DNA from: Hyphomicrobiaceae bacterium UBA7697
Lineage (GTDB): Bacteria > Pseudomonadota > Alphaproteobacteria > Rhizobiales > Methyloligellaceae
Assembly (NCBI GenBank): GCA_002482645.1
Contig: DLGJ01000001.1
Span: 124,201-188,200, forward strand
DNA: 64,000 nucleotides
Direction of reading: 5' to 3'
This document shows positions 36,562-45,388 of this stretch, one piece after another. A program made the translations under genes and the position numbers. Within the stretch, counting starts at the first letter, position 1. Each line of letters starts with the position of its first letter. Under the pieces are notes generated by a model. That model ran no database searches, was not told the DNA's origin, and saw only the letters and a program-made list of their open reading frames with translations.

Positions 36562-37736
36562 GCCGTCTGCCCCCTCGCTCCTGCATGATCGCTATCGTGC
36601 CCGGCGCTTGCCGGATGCTTCAATCGTCCCGCCATCGGCCGTTTGCGCGTCAGTCCTAGCGCAAAACCCATGGTCAGCGCCATGGCGAGCATCGAGGACC
36701 CGCCATAAGAAATGAAGGGGAGCGTCATGCCCTTGGCGGGCAGCAGGCCCACATTCACCGCCATGTTGATCAAGGTCTGCAAGCCGAACAGCATCACCAG
36801 CCCCGCCACCGCATGCCGGATGAAGCCGTCGGGCTCCTGGGATGCCTTCGACAAGCCCCTCAATACGATGAAGGCGAACAAAATCAGCAAAATCAGGCAC
36901 GCGATCAAGCCGTACTCTTCGGCGGCGACCGCGAAGATGAAGTCCGTGTGAGAGTCCGGCAGAACGTCTTTGACGGTCCCCTCGCCCGGTCCGCGCCCGA
37001 ACCAGCCGCCATGCAGGAAGGATTCGATGGAGCGATCGGACTGGTAGGTGTCGCCGGAGGCCGGATCGAGAAACCGGTCGATGCGCGAGGCCACGTGCGG
37101 GAACGCGAAATAGGCCGAGAACGCTCCGGCAATGCCGAGGCCGGCCAGCGCGGCGATCCATACCATGTTGATGCCGGCCATGAAGAACAACGCCCCCCAA
37201 AGGAGGCTGATCAGCAGCGTCTGCCCGAAGTCCGGCTGAAGGATGAGGAGCAGCGCGAATACGGCATAGAGCAGGATCGCCAGTTGGAGCCCCGGCACGT
37301 CCTTCCGCTTCTGACTTTCGTTGAACAGCCACGCCGTGAGCACGATGAAGGCCGGCTTCACGAACTCGGACGGTTGCAGCGAGAACGCGCCGAGCTGGAG
37401 CCAGCGCTTGGCACCCTTCACCTCCGGACCGATAAACAGAATCCCGATCATCAAGGCGATGCCGATCACGAAGATGACGAGGCTCGCGCGTCTTATCTGC
37501 TTCGGCGTCAAGGTCGAGACCGCGAACATGATCGCGAAGGCCGGAATGAGCATCCCGATATGGCGGCGAACGAAGTGAAACTGATCCAGTCCGAGCTTCT
37601 CGGCGATGGGCGGGCTTGCCGCGAGAGACAGCACGACGCCCGCCCCCATCAGCAGCAACAGGGCGACCAGCATCAGCCGGTCGACGGTGAACCACCAATC
37701 GGAGAGGACGCTTCTGTCGGCACGCGTGATCCTCAT
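36558..37736 (-). CDS. ftsW: FtsW, divisome SEDS glycosyltransferase
   Basis: FtsW is the SEDS-family polymerase that works with FtsI to make septal peptidoglycan. The 392-residue product is strongly hydrophobic with about ten membrane spans. Family signatures are GAKRWLQLGAFSLQPSEFVKPA, FLDPASGDTYQSDRSIESFL, GRGPGEGTVKDVLPDSHTDFIF with the conserved catalytic-site Asp/Glu region AVAAEEYGLI, and the C-terminal KGMTLPFISYGGSSMLAMA. It ends in a basic cytoplasmic tail. Its position between murD and murG is the standard one. Confidence 0.96.
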   Translation of the reverse strand: MRITRADRSVLSDWWFTVDRLMLVALLLLMGAGVVLSLAASPPIAEKLGLDQFHFVRRHIGMLIPAFAIMFAVSTLTPKQIRRASLVIFVIGIALMIGILFIGPEVKGAKRWLQLGAFSLQPSEFVKPAFIVLTAWLFNESQKRKDVPGLQLAILLYAVFALLLILQPDFGQTLLISLLWGALFFMAGINMVWIAALAGLGIAGAFSAYFAFPHVASRIDRFLDPASGDTYQSDRSIESFLHGGWFGRGPGEGTVKDVLPDSHTDFIFAVAAEEYGLIACLILLILFAFIVLRGLSKASQEPDGFIRHAVAGLVMLFGLQTLINMAVNVGLLPAKGMTLPFISYGGSSMLAMALTMGFALGLTRKRPMAGRLKHPASAGHDSDHAGARGQTA

Positions 37737-37748
37737 GGCACGCTGATC

Positions 37749-39149
37749 CTATACCGCGACGCTGGCGACGCCTTGGCGCTGCAGCACGAGTTCCCGGAAC
37801 GCATCGCCGCGCTTGGCGAAGTTGGCATACTGATCGAAGGAGGCACAGGCCGGCGACAATAGCACAACCGGCTCGTCCGCACCGGATCGGCTCGCGTCCT
37901 CGGCCGCCTGATCGACAGCGCGGTCGAGCGTACCGCACGCGACATGCGGAACCGCATCGCCGAGCTGGCCAGCGAAGGCTTCCGCCGCCTCGCCGATGAG
38001 ATAGGCGCGTGCGACCCGCGGATAGAAGGGCTCCAGGCCCTGAAGTCCGCCGTCTTTCGGGACTCCGCCCACGATCCAATAAATGTCGTCGAAGCTGCCC
38101 AGCGCCTTTCCGGCGGCGTCCGCGTTGGTCGCCTTGGAGTCGTTGACGAACAGAATTTTTCCCGCGCGCGCCACCTGCTCCATGCGATGGGCAAGCCCGC
38201 CGAAACTTCTGAGCCCGGCTTGAAGCGCATCCGCGCCGACCCCTTGCGAGCGCGCGAGCGCATAGGCGGTCGCGGCGTTCTGCCAGTTATGCGCGCCGCG
38301 AAGCGAGCCGATGCCCGCGAGATCGGCGCGTCCCACCTCGTGGCCGCCTTCCATCTCGATGAGCGTCGCATCGGCGGCCCAAACGCCGTTCTCGACGGCA
38401 TGGCCGACGGCGATGCGCTTCACGGCGTACGGTCCTTCCAGCGTCCCGGCGATGGCTCGGCACGGCGCGTCGTCGACGCCGATGACGGCCGTCGCGCCTG
38501 TCCCGAGCTGCGCGAAGATGCGCGCCTTCACGCTGGCATAGCCCTCCAAAGAACCATGCCGGTCGAGGTGATCGGGCGTGATGTTCAGAAGCGCGGCCGC
38601 ATCGGGCTTCAGCGTCGGCGTCAGGTCGATCTGGTAGGACGAGAGTTCGAGCACATAGGTCCGCCCCGGCGCGAACGGCGCGAGGTCGAGCACCGCGTTG
38701 CCGATATTGCCGCCGAGCGCGACGTCGCGGCCCGCGGCTTCCAGAAGATGCGCGGTGAGGGCCGTCGTGGTGGACTTGCCGTTGGTGCCGGTAATGGCGA
38801 TGACCTTGCACGATGCGCCGGAGATGTCGCGCTGGCGGAAAAAGAGCTCCACATCGCCGATAACCTCGATCCCGGCCGCGCGCGCCTTCTTGACCGACCA
38901 ATGCGGCTCTGGATGGGTGAGCGGAATGCCCGGCGCCAGAACGAGCGCGGCAAAGGATTTGAAATCCGCGCTCGTGAGATCCCCGACCGGAAGGCCCGCC
39001 TCGGCCGCTTGGGCGCGCCCAGCCTCCTTGTCGTCCCAGACGACGGCATCGGCGCCGCCCTCAAGCAGCGCGCGCGCGGTCGCAAGGCCGCTCAGCCCGG
39101 CGCCCACGACCGCCAGCTTTCGTCCAGCGAAGATCGTGACGGGAATCAT
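37749..39149 (-). CDS. murD: UDP-N-acetylmuramoylalanine--D-glutamate ligase
   Basis: MurD adds D-glutamate to UDP-MurNAc-L-Ala. The 466-residue product has the N-terminal Rossmann loop LAVVGAGLSGLATARALLEGG, the ATP P-loop AITGTNGKSTTTALTAHLL, the motif NITPDHLDRHGSLEGYA, the substrate-binding LAHRMEQVARAGKILFVNDSKATNADA, and the C-terminal LLSPACASFDQYANFAKRGD characteristic of MurD. The ATG lies 12 bases after mraY; the stop is 12 bases before the ftsW start. Confidence 0.96.
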   Translation of the reverse strand: MIPVTIFAGRKLAVVGAGLSGLATARALLEGGADAVVWDDKEAGRAQAAEAGLPVGDLTSADFKSFAALVLAPGIPLTHPEPHWSVKKARAAGIEVIGDVELFFRQRDISGASCKVIAITGTNGKSTTTALTAHLLEAAGRDVALGGNIGNAVLDLAPFAPGRTYVLELSSYQIDLTPTLKPDAAALLNITPDHLDRHGSLEGYASVKARIFAQLGTGATAVIGVDDAPCRAIAGTLEGPYAVKRIAVGHAVENGVWAADATLIEMEGGHEVGRADLAGIGSLRGAHNWQNAATAYALARSQGVGADALQAGLRSFGGLAHRMEQVARAGKILFVNDSKATNADAAGKALGSFDDIYWIVGGVPKDGGLQGLEPFYPRVARAYLIGEAAEAFAGQLGDAVPHVACGTLDRAVDQAAEDASRSGADEPVVLLSPACASFDQYANFAKRGDAFRELVLQRQGVASVAV

Positions 39150-39161
39150 GACGGCTGAATC

Positions 39162-40250
39162 TTAGCGCAATTTCAGGGTCGCGAGGCCGGCGAGTGCGAG
39201 CACCACCGAGATGATCCAGAATCGAATGACGACGGTCGATTCGGGCCAGCCCTTCTGCTCGAAGTGGTGATGCAGTGGCGCCATGCGGAACACGCGTTTG
39301 CCGAACATCTTGTAGGAGGTGACCTGAACGATCACGGACACCGCCTCCAGCACGAACAAGCCGCCGACGATGGCCAGCACGAGTTCGTGCTTCGTCGCGA
39401 CCGCGACGGTTCCGAGCGCCCCGCCAAGCGCCAGCGATCCCGTATCGCCCATGAAGATCAGCGCGGGCGGCGCGTTGAACCAGAGGAAGCCGAGCCCGGC
39501 CCCCACGAGCGCGCCGCAGATAATGGCGAGTTCGCCCGTGCCTTTGACGAAATGAATCTGCAGATAGTCGGCGAAGAGCGAGTTGCCGACCACGTAGGCG
39601 ATGAAGCCGAAGGTCGCCGCGGCGATCATGACCGGCACGATGGCGAGACCGTCGAGGCCGTCGGTGAGGTTCACCGCATTGCCGGCCCCGACGATGATGA
39701 AGGTGCCGAAGATAACGAACAGCCACATCCCCAGCGGGATCACGATATCCTTGAAAAAGGGAATCGTGATCGAGGTCGCGAGCGGCGGCTCCCCGACCGA
39801 GGCGATGACATAGGTCGCGATGATCGCGGCAACCGCTTCGATGACGATCTTGATGCGCCCCGCGAAGCCGAGCACCGATTGCTTGGTCACCTTGAGATAG
39901 TCGTCGTAGAGACCGACCGCACCGTAAACGAGGGTCAGCAGCAGCACGACCCACACATAGGGATTGGAGAGGTTTCCCCACAGCAGGACCGACACCACGA
40001 GGCCCGAGAGGATCATCAGACCGCCCATGGTGGGCGTGCCCTGCTTCTGGATGATGTGGCTCTGCGGCCCCTCGGTGCGGATCGGCTGGCCCTTGCCTTG
40101 GCGGACGCGCAGAGAGCGGATCACGCGTGGGCCGAAGAAGAACACGAAGGCCAGCGCGGTGACGATGGCGCCGCCCGTCCGAAACGTGATGTAGCGGAAG
40201 ATATTCAGGAATGCGACGTCGGGCGCGAGTTCGGCCAACCAATACAGCAT
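39162..40250 (-). CDS. mraY: Phospho-N-acetylmuramoyl-pentapeptide transferase
   Basis: MraY transfers phospho-MurNAc-pentapeptide to undecaprenyl phosphate to form lipid I. The 362-residue product has about ten membrane spans. Catalytic motifs are the double Asp in GLYDDYLKVTKQ, the third Asp in NLTDGLDGLAI, and the His cluster in FRMAPLHHHFEQKGWPE near the C-terminus. KQGTPTMGGLMI near the N-terminus is also diagnostic. The ATG at 40250 is 56 bases after the murF stop. Confidence 0.97.
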   Translation of the reverse strand: MLYWLAELAPDVAFLNIFRYITFRTGGAIVTALAFVFFFGPRVIRSLRVRQGKGQPIRTEGPQSHIIQKQGTPTMGGLMILSGLVVSVLLWGNLSNPYVWVVLLLTLVYGAVGLYDDYLKVTKQSVLGFAGRIKIVIEAVAAIIATYVIASVGEPPLATSITIPFFKDIVIPLGMWLFVIFGTFIIVGAGNAVNLTDGLDGLAIVPVMIAAATFGFIAYVVGNSLFADYLQIHFVKGTGELAIICGALVGAGLGFLWFNAPPALIFMGDTGSLALGGALGTVAVATKHELVLAIVGGLFVLEAVSVIVQVTSYKMFGKRVFRMAPLHHHFEQKGWPESTVVIRFWIISVVLALAGLATLKLR

Positions 40251-40306
40251 CGCGTTTCTTCCCCCTTTGAGCGGTCCACCGGTGTCCGGCGGGTCCTCGG
40301 CCGAAA

Positions 40307-41755
40307 TCAGCCGTGTTCAAACCGGCGCTTCAGCGCCTCCACAAGCGGGGCCATGCGGCTTCCGAGCGACCCCTTGACCACGATAATATCGCCCGGCCGC
40401 ACGCCCGACAGAAGTGCCGGCGCCAGGTCTTCGGATGTCTTCGCGTATGCGCCCTGCCGGGCTTGCGGCAGGGCCTCGAACAATGAGGCCATGCAGGCGC
40501 CGCAGGCAAAGACAACATCTATACCGCCCGCGTCAACGGCTTCGGCGAGGTCCCGATGCAACCTCGGGCCCTGCTGCCCGAGTTCGAGCATATCGCCGAG
40601 CACGGCAACGCGCCGCTTGTATTCGCTGCGGGGCGCGAGCCCGAGCGTCTGAAGCGCCGCGCGCATGGAGGCGGGGTTGGCATTGTAGGATTCGTCGACA
40701 ATGCAAACCGGTCCCCCGTCCGTTGCGATCACGAACCGTTCGCCGCGGCCCGCCGGCGCGCGAACGCCGCCGAGCGCGCCCGCCGCCGCCGCCAGATCGG
40801 CGCCAGCCAGCTTCACCGCCGCAAGCACGGCAAGCGTGTTCTGCACCACGTGCCGGCCCGGCGCACCCAAGCGATAGGAGATCGTTTCGCCGAGGACGTC
40901 GGATGTCACCGCCGAACCGTCCGCACCGAGATCGCACTGCAAAAGCCGGGCGTCGGCGCGGCCGTCCTCGCCGAAGCCGACGATCTCAGCGCCGTGGCGG
41001 CGAGCGGCTTCGGCCAGCCTATCGAAATGCGGATTGTCCCGGTTGAGGATGGCGGTCCCTCCAGGCTCCAGTCCCTCGAAGATCTCCGCCTTGGCGTCGG
41101 CGATCTCTTCGACCGACGCGAAGAAGCCGAGATGAACCGGCGCCACGGTGGTGACGATGGCGATATGCGGCCGCACCAGCCGGGTGAGAACGGAAATCTC
41201 GCCCGCATGGTTCATGCCGACTTCGAAAATGCCGTAATCGATGTCCCGCCGCATATTGGCGAGCGTCAGCGGCACGCCCCAATGATTGTTGAACGACTTG
41301 GCGGAGGCGTGAACCGTTCCGCTCGGGGCCAGCGCGGCGCGCAAGGCTTCCTTGGTGCCGGTCTTGCCGGCGCTTCCCGTGACCGCGATCACCACGGCAT
41401 GCTCTGTGCGGTCGCGCCCCTGGCGGCCGAGATCGTTCAGCGCATCGAACGTGTCGCGGACACGGACCAGCCGGCTCTCGTCGAGATCGGCTTTCGCATC
41501 GTCCCCGGAGGCCGCCGGATAGCTCTCGCCGGGAAACGTCTCCTCGACGATGGCGCAGCCGGCGCCGGACTGAAGCGCCTTGGCGGCGTAATCGTGGCCG
41601 TCGCGGTTCGGCCCCCTTATCGCGATAAATCCTTCGCCCGCCGCAAGCGCGCGGCTGTCGATCGAAAAACCGGAGACGGGGGCCGCCGGATCGCCCTCGC
41701 AGCGGCCGCCTGTCGCGCCGAGCACCTCGCCCAGGGTCCAGAGAGGATCAGCCAA
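40307..41755 (-). CDS. murF: UDP-N-acetylmuramoyl-tripeptide--D-Ala-D-Ala ligase
   Basis: MurF adds the D-Ala-D-Ala made by Ddl to complete the stem pentapeptide. The 482-residue product has the N-terminal SIDSRALAAGEGFIAIRG uridine-binding segment, the P-loop VTGSAGKTGTKEALRAAL, the motif EVGMNHAGEI and the C-terminal-domain IVDESYNANPASMRAAL, all MurF-specific. The start appears to be a TTG at 41755 with GGGGG in front, overlapping the murE stop by eight bases. No ATG or GTG lies near the conserved N-terminus. The Ala-Gly within the P-loop is a mild departure from the commoner Ser/Val-Gly. Confidence 0.94.
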   Translation of the reverse strand: MADPLWTLGEVLGATGGRCEGDPAAPVSGFSIDSRALAAGEGFIAIRGPNRDGHDYAAKALQSGAGCAIVEETFPGESYPAASGDDAKADLDESRLVRVRDTFDALNDLGRQGRDRTEHAVVIAVTGSAGKTGTKEALRAALAPSGTVHASAKSFNNHWGVPLTLANMRRDIDYGIFEVGMNHAGEISVLTRLVRPHIAIVTTVAPVHLGFFASVEEIADAKAEIFEGLEPGGTAILNRDNPHFDRLAEAARRHGAEIVGFGEDGRADARLLQCDLGADGSAVTSDVLGETISYRLGAPGRHVVQNTLAVLAAVKLAGADLAAAAGALGGVRAPAGRGERFVIATDGGPVCIVDESYNANPASMRAALQTLGLAPRSEYKRRVAVLGDMLELGQQGPRLHRDLAEAVDAGGIDVVFACGACMASLFEALPQARQGAYAKTSEDLAPALLSGVRPGDIIVVKGSLGSRMAPLVEALKRRFEHG

Positions 41756-43199
41756 AATCCGCCCCCTTGGTGAGCGCCGCGGCGACCGCTTCATGGTCGG
41801 AAAACGGAACGACCCGCGTGCCGATGGTTTGGCCGGTCTCGTGCCCCTTCCCGGCGACGAGCAGCACGTCGCCAGCGCGCAGCATGCGGATCGCTTCGGA
41901 GATGGCCGTGGTGCGGTCGCCAATCTCGCGGGCACCGGGCGCCGCCACAAGAATCTCGTCGCGAATCGTGGCCGGGTCCTCGCTGCGCGGGTTGTCGTCG
42001 GTGACGATCACGACATCCGCCTTGCCGGCCGCCGCCGCGCCCATTTGCGGCCGCTTGCCCCGGTCGCGGTCTCCGCCGCAGCCGAACACGACGAATAGCC
42101 GATTGGCGGCGTAGGGCCGCAGCGAGTCGAGCGCCTTGATGAGCGCGTCGGGCGTATGCGCATAGTCGACGAAAATGGGCGCACCCGTCCGGGCCGTTCC
42201 GGCGAGGTCGAGACGGCCCGTAGCGCCGCGCAAGTCCGCGAGGCGCGGGAGCACGTCGGCGGCGGACCCGCCCGTAGCCATGGCAAGCCCCGCAGCCACG
42301 AGCGCATTGCTCGCCTGAAATGCACCGACCAGCGGCAGCAGCACCCTATGGCGCTTACCCTCATGTTCGATCGCGAGCCTCTGCGCGAAACCCTCGTTCT
42401 CCACTTCAACGAGGCGCAGGGTCTGTCCGTTCCGTCCCACGGTGATCACGTCGAGACCGCTTGCCTTCGCGGCATCCGCAACACGCCGGCTTTCCGCGCT
42501 ATCCATATCGACGACGGCGGCGGCACCGTCTGGCAGCAGCTCGGAGAAGAGACGCAGCTTCTGCTCGAAATAGTCTTCAAAGCTCGCGTGGTAGTCCAAA
42601 TGATCGCGCGAGATATTAGTGAAGGCCCCGGCCTTCAGCCTCACCCCGTCGAGGCGCCGCTGCTGCAAACCGTGACTGGAGGCCTCGAGCGCCAGATGGG
42701 TCACGGACTCCCCGGCAAGGCTTGCGAGAATTTCGTGCAGCTCGATGGGATCGGGCGTCGTGTGCCGCAGGGCTTTGGTGCCGCCGGGCGACACCACGCC
42801 GACGGTTCCGAGGCTCGCAGCCGCGTATCCCGCATCGCTCCAGAGCTGACGCGTGAACGCCGCCACGGAGGTCTTTCCGTTGGTGCCGGTGACCGCCACG
42901 ACCGTCTCGGGCTGCGCCTCAAAGAAGCGCGCGGCGATCAGTGCGAGATGCCGTCGCGGATCGGGAACGGCGATGACCGGAACGCCGGCGTCGATCTCGT
43001 CCGATGAGAGCAGAGCGACGGCGCCGCGCGTAACGGCATCGGCGGCGAACCGGGCGCCGTCCGTATTGACACCGGGAAGGGCGGCGAAGAGGTAGCCGGG
43101 CTTGACCTGCCGGCTATCGGCCGCAAGCCCCGAGACCGGGAGCGCGGCAACGGCCGCGCTCAACTTCGCCTCCGTGCCTAGCAACTCACCGAGTGTCAT
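41748..43199 (-). CDS. murE: UDP-MurNAc-L-Ala-D-Glu--meso-diaminopimelate ligase
   Basis: MurE adds the third stem residue. The motif DDNPRSEDP in the C-terminal domain is the meso-diaminopimelate specificity motif (DNPR), so the peptidoglycan is of the DAP type. The 483-residue product also shows SRQVKPGYLFAALPG for UDP binding, the P-loop VTGTNGKTSVAAFTRQL, the carbamylated-Lys region around HLALEASSHGLQQRRLDG, and VDYAHTPDALIKAL. The ATG at 43199 (MTLGELL) is preferred; an upstream TTG would add ten residues. Its end overlaps murF. Confidence 0.96.
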   Translation of the reverse strand: MTLGELLGTEAKLSAAVAALPVSGLAADSRQVKPGYLFAALPGVNTDGARFAADAVTRGAVALLSSDEIDAGVPVIAVPDPRRHLALIAARFFEAQPETVVAVTGTNGKTSVAAFTRQLWSDAGYAAASLGTVGVVSPGGTKALRHTTPDPIELHEILASLAGESVTHLALEASSHGLQQRRLDGVRLKAGAFTNISRDHLDYHASFEDYFEQKLRLFSELLPDGAAAVVDMDSAESRRVADAAKASGLDVITVGRNGQTLRLVEVENEGFAQRLAIEHEGKRHRVLLPLVGAFQASNALVAAGLAMATGGSAADVLPRLADLRGATGRLDLAGTARTGAPIFVDYAHTPDALIKALDSLRPYAANRLFVVFGCGGDRDRGKRPQMGAAAAGKADVVIVTDDNPRSEDPATIRDEILVAAPGAREIGDRTTAISEAIRMLRAGDVLLVAGKGHETGQTIGTRVVPFSDHEAVAAALTKGADFG

Positions 43200-43276
43200 G
43201 TCCGACTGCCCGTAACCGACGATTTTCAATTGAGAATATCAAGGCCGAGACGAGCGGATGACGTCCCGGCAAACTT

Positions 43277-44977
43277 CTAATAGGTGCCCGATCTCTTGGC
43301 GTCAAACCGCGACGCCGTCTCGTCGAGTTTCGGCGGAACGCCGAGGATGGGGGCGATGCGTGCCACGACCTTTCCGACCGTGGGGGCGGCGTTCACGCCC
43401 GCGGTGGCATTGAAGTTGGAAGCCTCCACGCGCTGCGGCTCATCCAAGGTCACGAGCACGACATATTGCGGATCGTCCGTGGGGAACACGGACAGGAAGC
43501 TGTTGAGCAGGGCGTGCCGCGCGTAGCGCCCGTTGACGACCTTCTCCGCCGTTCCGGTCTTGCCGCCCACACGATAGCCTTCCGCGTTGGCGCGCTTGCC
43601 CGAACCGCGCACGACGTTGTCGCGCATCATCTTGACGACGGCCGCGCTCGTATCGGGTTTCAGGACCCGCTTGGACATGGCCGCGGCCTCCTCCCGCGTG
43701 CGCGGCAGGAATGTGGGCGGCACCGCGAGGCCGCCGTTGACGACCGGCAAAGTCGCGGTCGCCAATTGCAGCGGAGTCACCGAAAGCCCGTGTCCGAACG
43801 CGATCGTCATCGTGTTCAGCTTCTTCCAATGCTTCGGCACGATCGGCGCGGCGCTCGGTCCGAGTTCCGTGGTGACGGGATCCAGGAACCCGAGCTTCTT
43901 GAGGAAGGCGCGATGAGCCGGGATGCCCATATGCAACGCCATTTTCGCCGACGCGATGTTCGACGAATAGACGAAGGCCTCGGTCACGGTCAGCGGGCGG
44001 CGCTTGCCGTGGAAATCGCTGATGGAGAAACGGCCGAAATAGATCGGGCTCGTGGCGTCGTAGACCGTGTTGACATTGGCGAGCCCGGAGTCGAGGACGC
44101 CCGCCACGGTGAAGGTCTTGAACACCGACCCCATCTCGTAGACGCCAAAGCCGATGCGATTGATCCGCTCCTTGTCGAGCGCCTGCTTGCGGTTGTGCGG
44201 GTCGAAGTCCGGCAGGGAAGCGAGAGCCAGAACTTCGCCCGTGTGCACGTTCATGACGATGCCCGAAGCGGCCTTCGCCTCGTACAGCTTCATCGCGTTT
44301 CTGAGTTCTTCCCGCAGGACGTGCTGCACGCCGATGTCGAGCGAGACCGCGACGGTCTCGTCGCCGGAATCGGTCTGCGGGTTCATCATCGTGAGCTGGG
44401 GATTGTTGTCGATGAACTTCTCGATGCCCGCGAGCCCGCGATTGTCGACATCGACCAGCCCAACCACATGGCTGGCGGTCGCCCCGACCGGATAGAACCG
44501 CCGGTATTCCTGGATGAAACCGAGACCCGGCAGGCCGAGGTCGTGCACCTGCTGCTGCTGACGCGGCGCCAATTCACGTGCGATGCGCACGAAGCGTCCG
44601 TCGCCCAAGAGCTTCTTGCGCAGCTTGGCTTTGTTGATATTCGGCAGCACCGCCGCCAGGCGTTCGACCACCTCGTCGGCGTCGATAACACGCTTGGGAT
44701 CGGCGAACAGCGTCGCGCCCCGGATATCGGTGGCGAGCATTTGCCCGTTGCGGTCGAGAATGTCGGGGCGATGGATGGTCGTGGAAATGTCGTAAGCCCC
44801 GCCCCGCCCCGCCCCGATCTCGGCGAAGCCGAGCGACACCAGCCGGCCGCCGATCAAGACGAACGCGGCGGCGAAGCCGAGACAAGCCAACCGGAACCGC
44901 GTGCGGCAACGGGTATGATAGGCGCGCGCCGCACGTATTTCCGCTGGGTCGGGATTATGAGTTTCGCGCAAAGCCAT
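43277..44977 (-). CDS. ftsI: FtsI (PBP3), septal transpeptidase
   Basis: FtsI crosslinks septal peptidoglycan in partnership with FtsW. The 566-residue product has a cytoplasmic N-terminus, one membrane span (about 32-52, LACLGFAAAFVLIGGRL), a PBP dimer domain starting HRPDILDRNGQMLATD, and the transpeptidase domain. The three catalytic motifs are present: SVFK in EMGSVFKTFTVAGVLD, SSN in YSSNIASAKMAL, and KTGT in VGGKTGTAEKV. The ATG at 44977 lies 11 bases after ftsL. A run of GCCCC repeats near 44800 encodes GAGRGG, a low-complexity spot prone to length change. Confidence 0.95.
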   Translation of the reverse strand: MALRETHNPDPAEIRAARAYHTRCRTRFRLACLGFAAAFVLIGGRLVSLGFAEIGAGRGGAYDISTTIHRPDILDRNGQMLATDIRGATLFADPKRVIDADEVVERLAAVLPNINKAKLRKKLLGDGRFVRIARELAPRQQQQVHDLGLPGLGFIQEYRRFYPVGATASHVVGLVDVDNRGLAGIEKFIDNNPQLTMMNPQTDSGDETVAVSLDIGVQHVLREELRNAMKLYEAKAASGIVMNVHTGEVLALASLPDFDPHNRKQALDKERINRIGFGVYEMGSVFKTFTVAGVLDSGLANVNTVYDATSPIYFGRFSISDFHGKRRPLTVTEAFVYSSNIASAKMALHMGIPAHRAFLKKLGFLDPVTTELGPSAAPIVPKHWKKLNTMTIAFGHGLSVTPLQLATATLPVVNGGLAVPPTFLPRTREEAAAMSKRVLKPDTSAAVVKMMRDNVVRGSGKRANAEGYRVGGKTGTAEKVVNGRYARHALLNSFLSVFPTDDPQYVVLVTLDEPQRVEASNFNATAGVNAAPTVGKVVARIAPILGVPPKLDETASRFDAKRSGTY

Positions 44978-44988
44978 TCCGTCCGTGC

Positions 44989-45345
44989 CTAATGAGCCGC
45001 CGGTTTGTAACCAGCGGATTTGGCGGCACCGGTCTTGGCAATCTGCGCCAGTTCGTGGGCCCGCTGGAAATCCTTCTCGGTCGCTTCGTCCAGAATCACG
45101 AGTTGCTGAGGCTGAGCGGGCGAGAGCTCCAAATACTTCGTGGCGAGACGTTCGATGCGCTCGGGGCTGTTCAGAAGGCTCCATTCGGCGCGCGCGACGG
45201 CCAGCGCATCGCGCTCTTCTTCGATTTGCTGCCGGAGCGAGACGATCGTCTCGTCCAGGCTGCGGGCTTCGTACTTGACCTGATAAATGACGTAGGCCAG
45301 GGCAACGAGGCCGAGAACAAGGCAGATATTCACAAAACGCAGCAT
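44989..45345 (-). CDS. ftsL: FtsL, small divisome membrane protein
   Basis: FtsL forms a coiled-coil complex with FtsB and FtsQ that activates FtsWI. The 118-residue product has a single N-terminal membrane span (about 3-23, RFVNICLVLGLVALAYVIYQ) followed by a heptad-rich helix (SLDETIVSLRQQIEEERDALAVARAEW). The motif LNSPERIERLATKYLELSP is the conserved post-coil segment of alphaproteobacterial FtsL. Its place between rsmH and ftsI supports the call. The last ~20 residues are variable. Confidence 0.93.
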   Translation of the reverse strand: MLRFVNICLVLGLVALAYVIYQVKYEARSLDETIVSLRQQIEEERDALAVARAEWSLLNSPERIERLATKYLELSPAQPQQLVILDEATEKDFQRAHELAQIAKTGAAKSAGYKPAAH

Positions 45346-45388
45346 CGCATCAACACGGGATGTGCCCCGCGCGCCCCCTCAACTCAAA

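Noticed and set aside
44795..44820. GCCCC repeats
   Set aside because: Explained by codons for a short Gly/Arg run in FtsI; too short to be a separate element.
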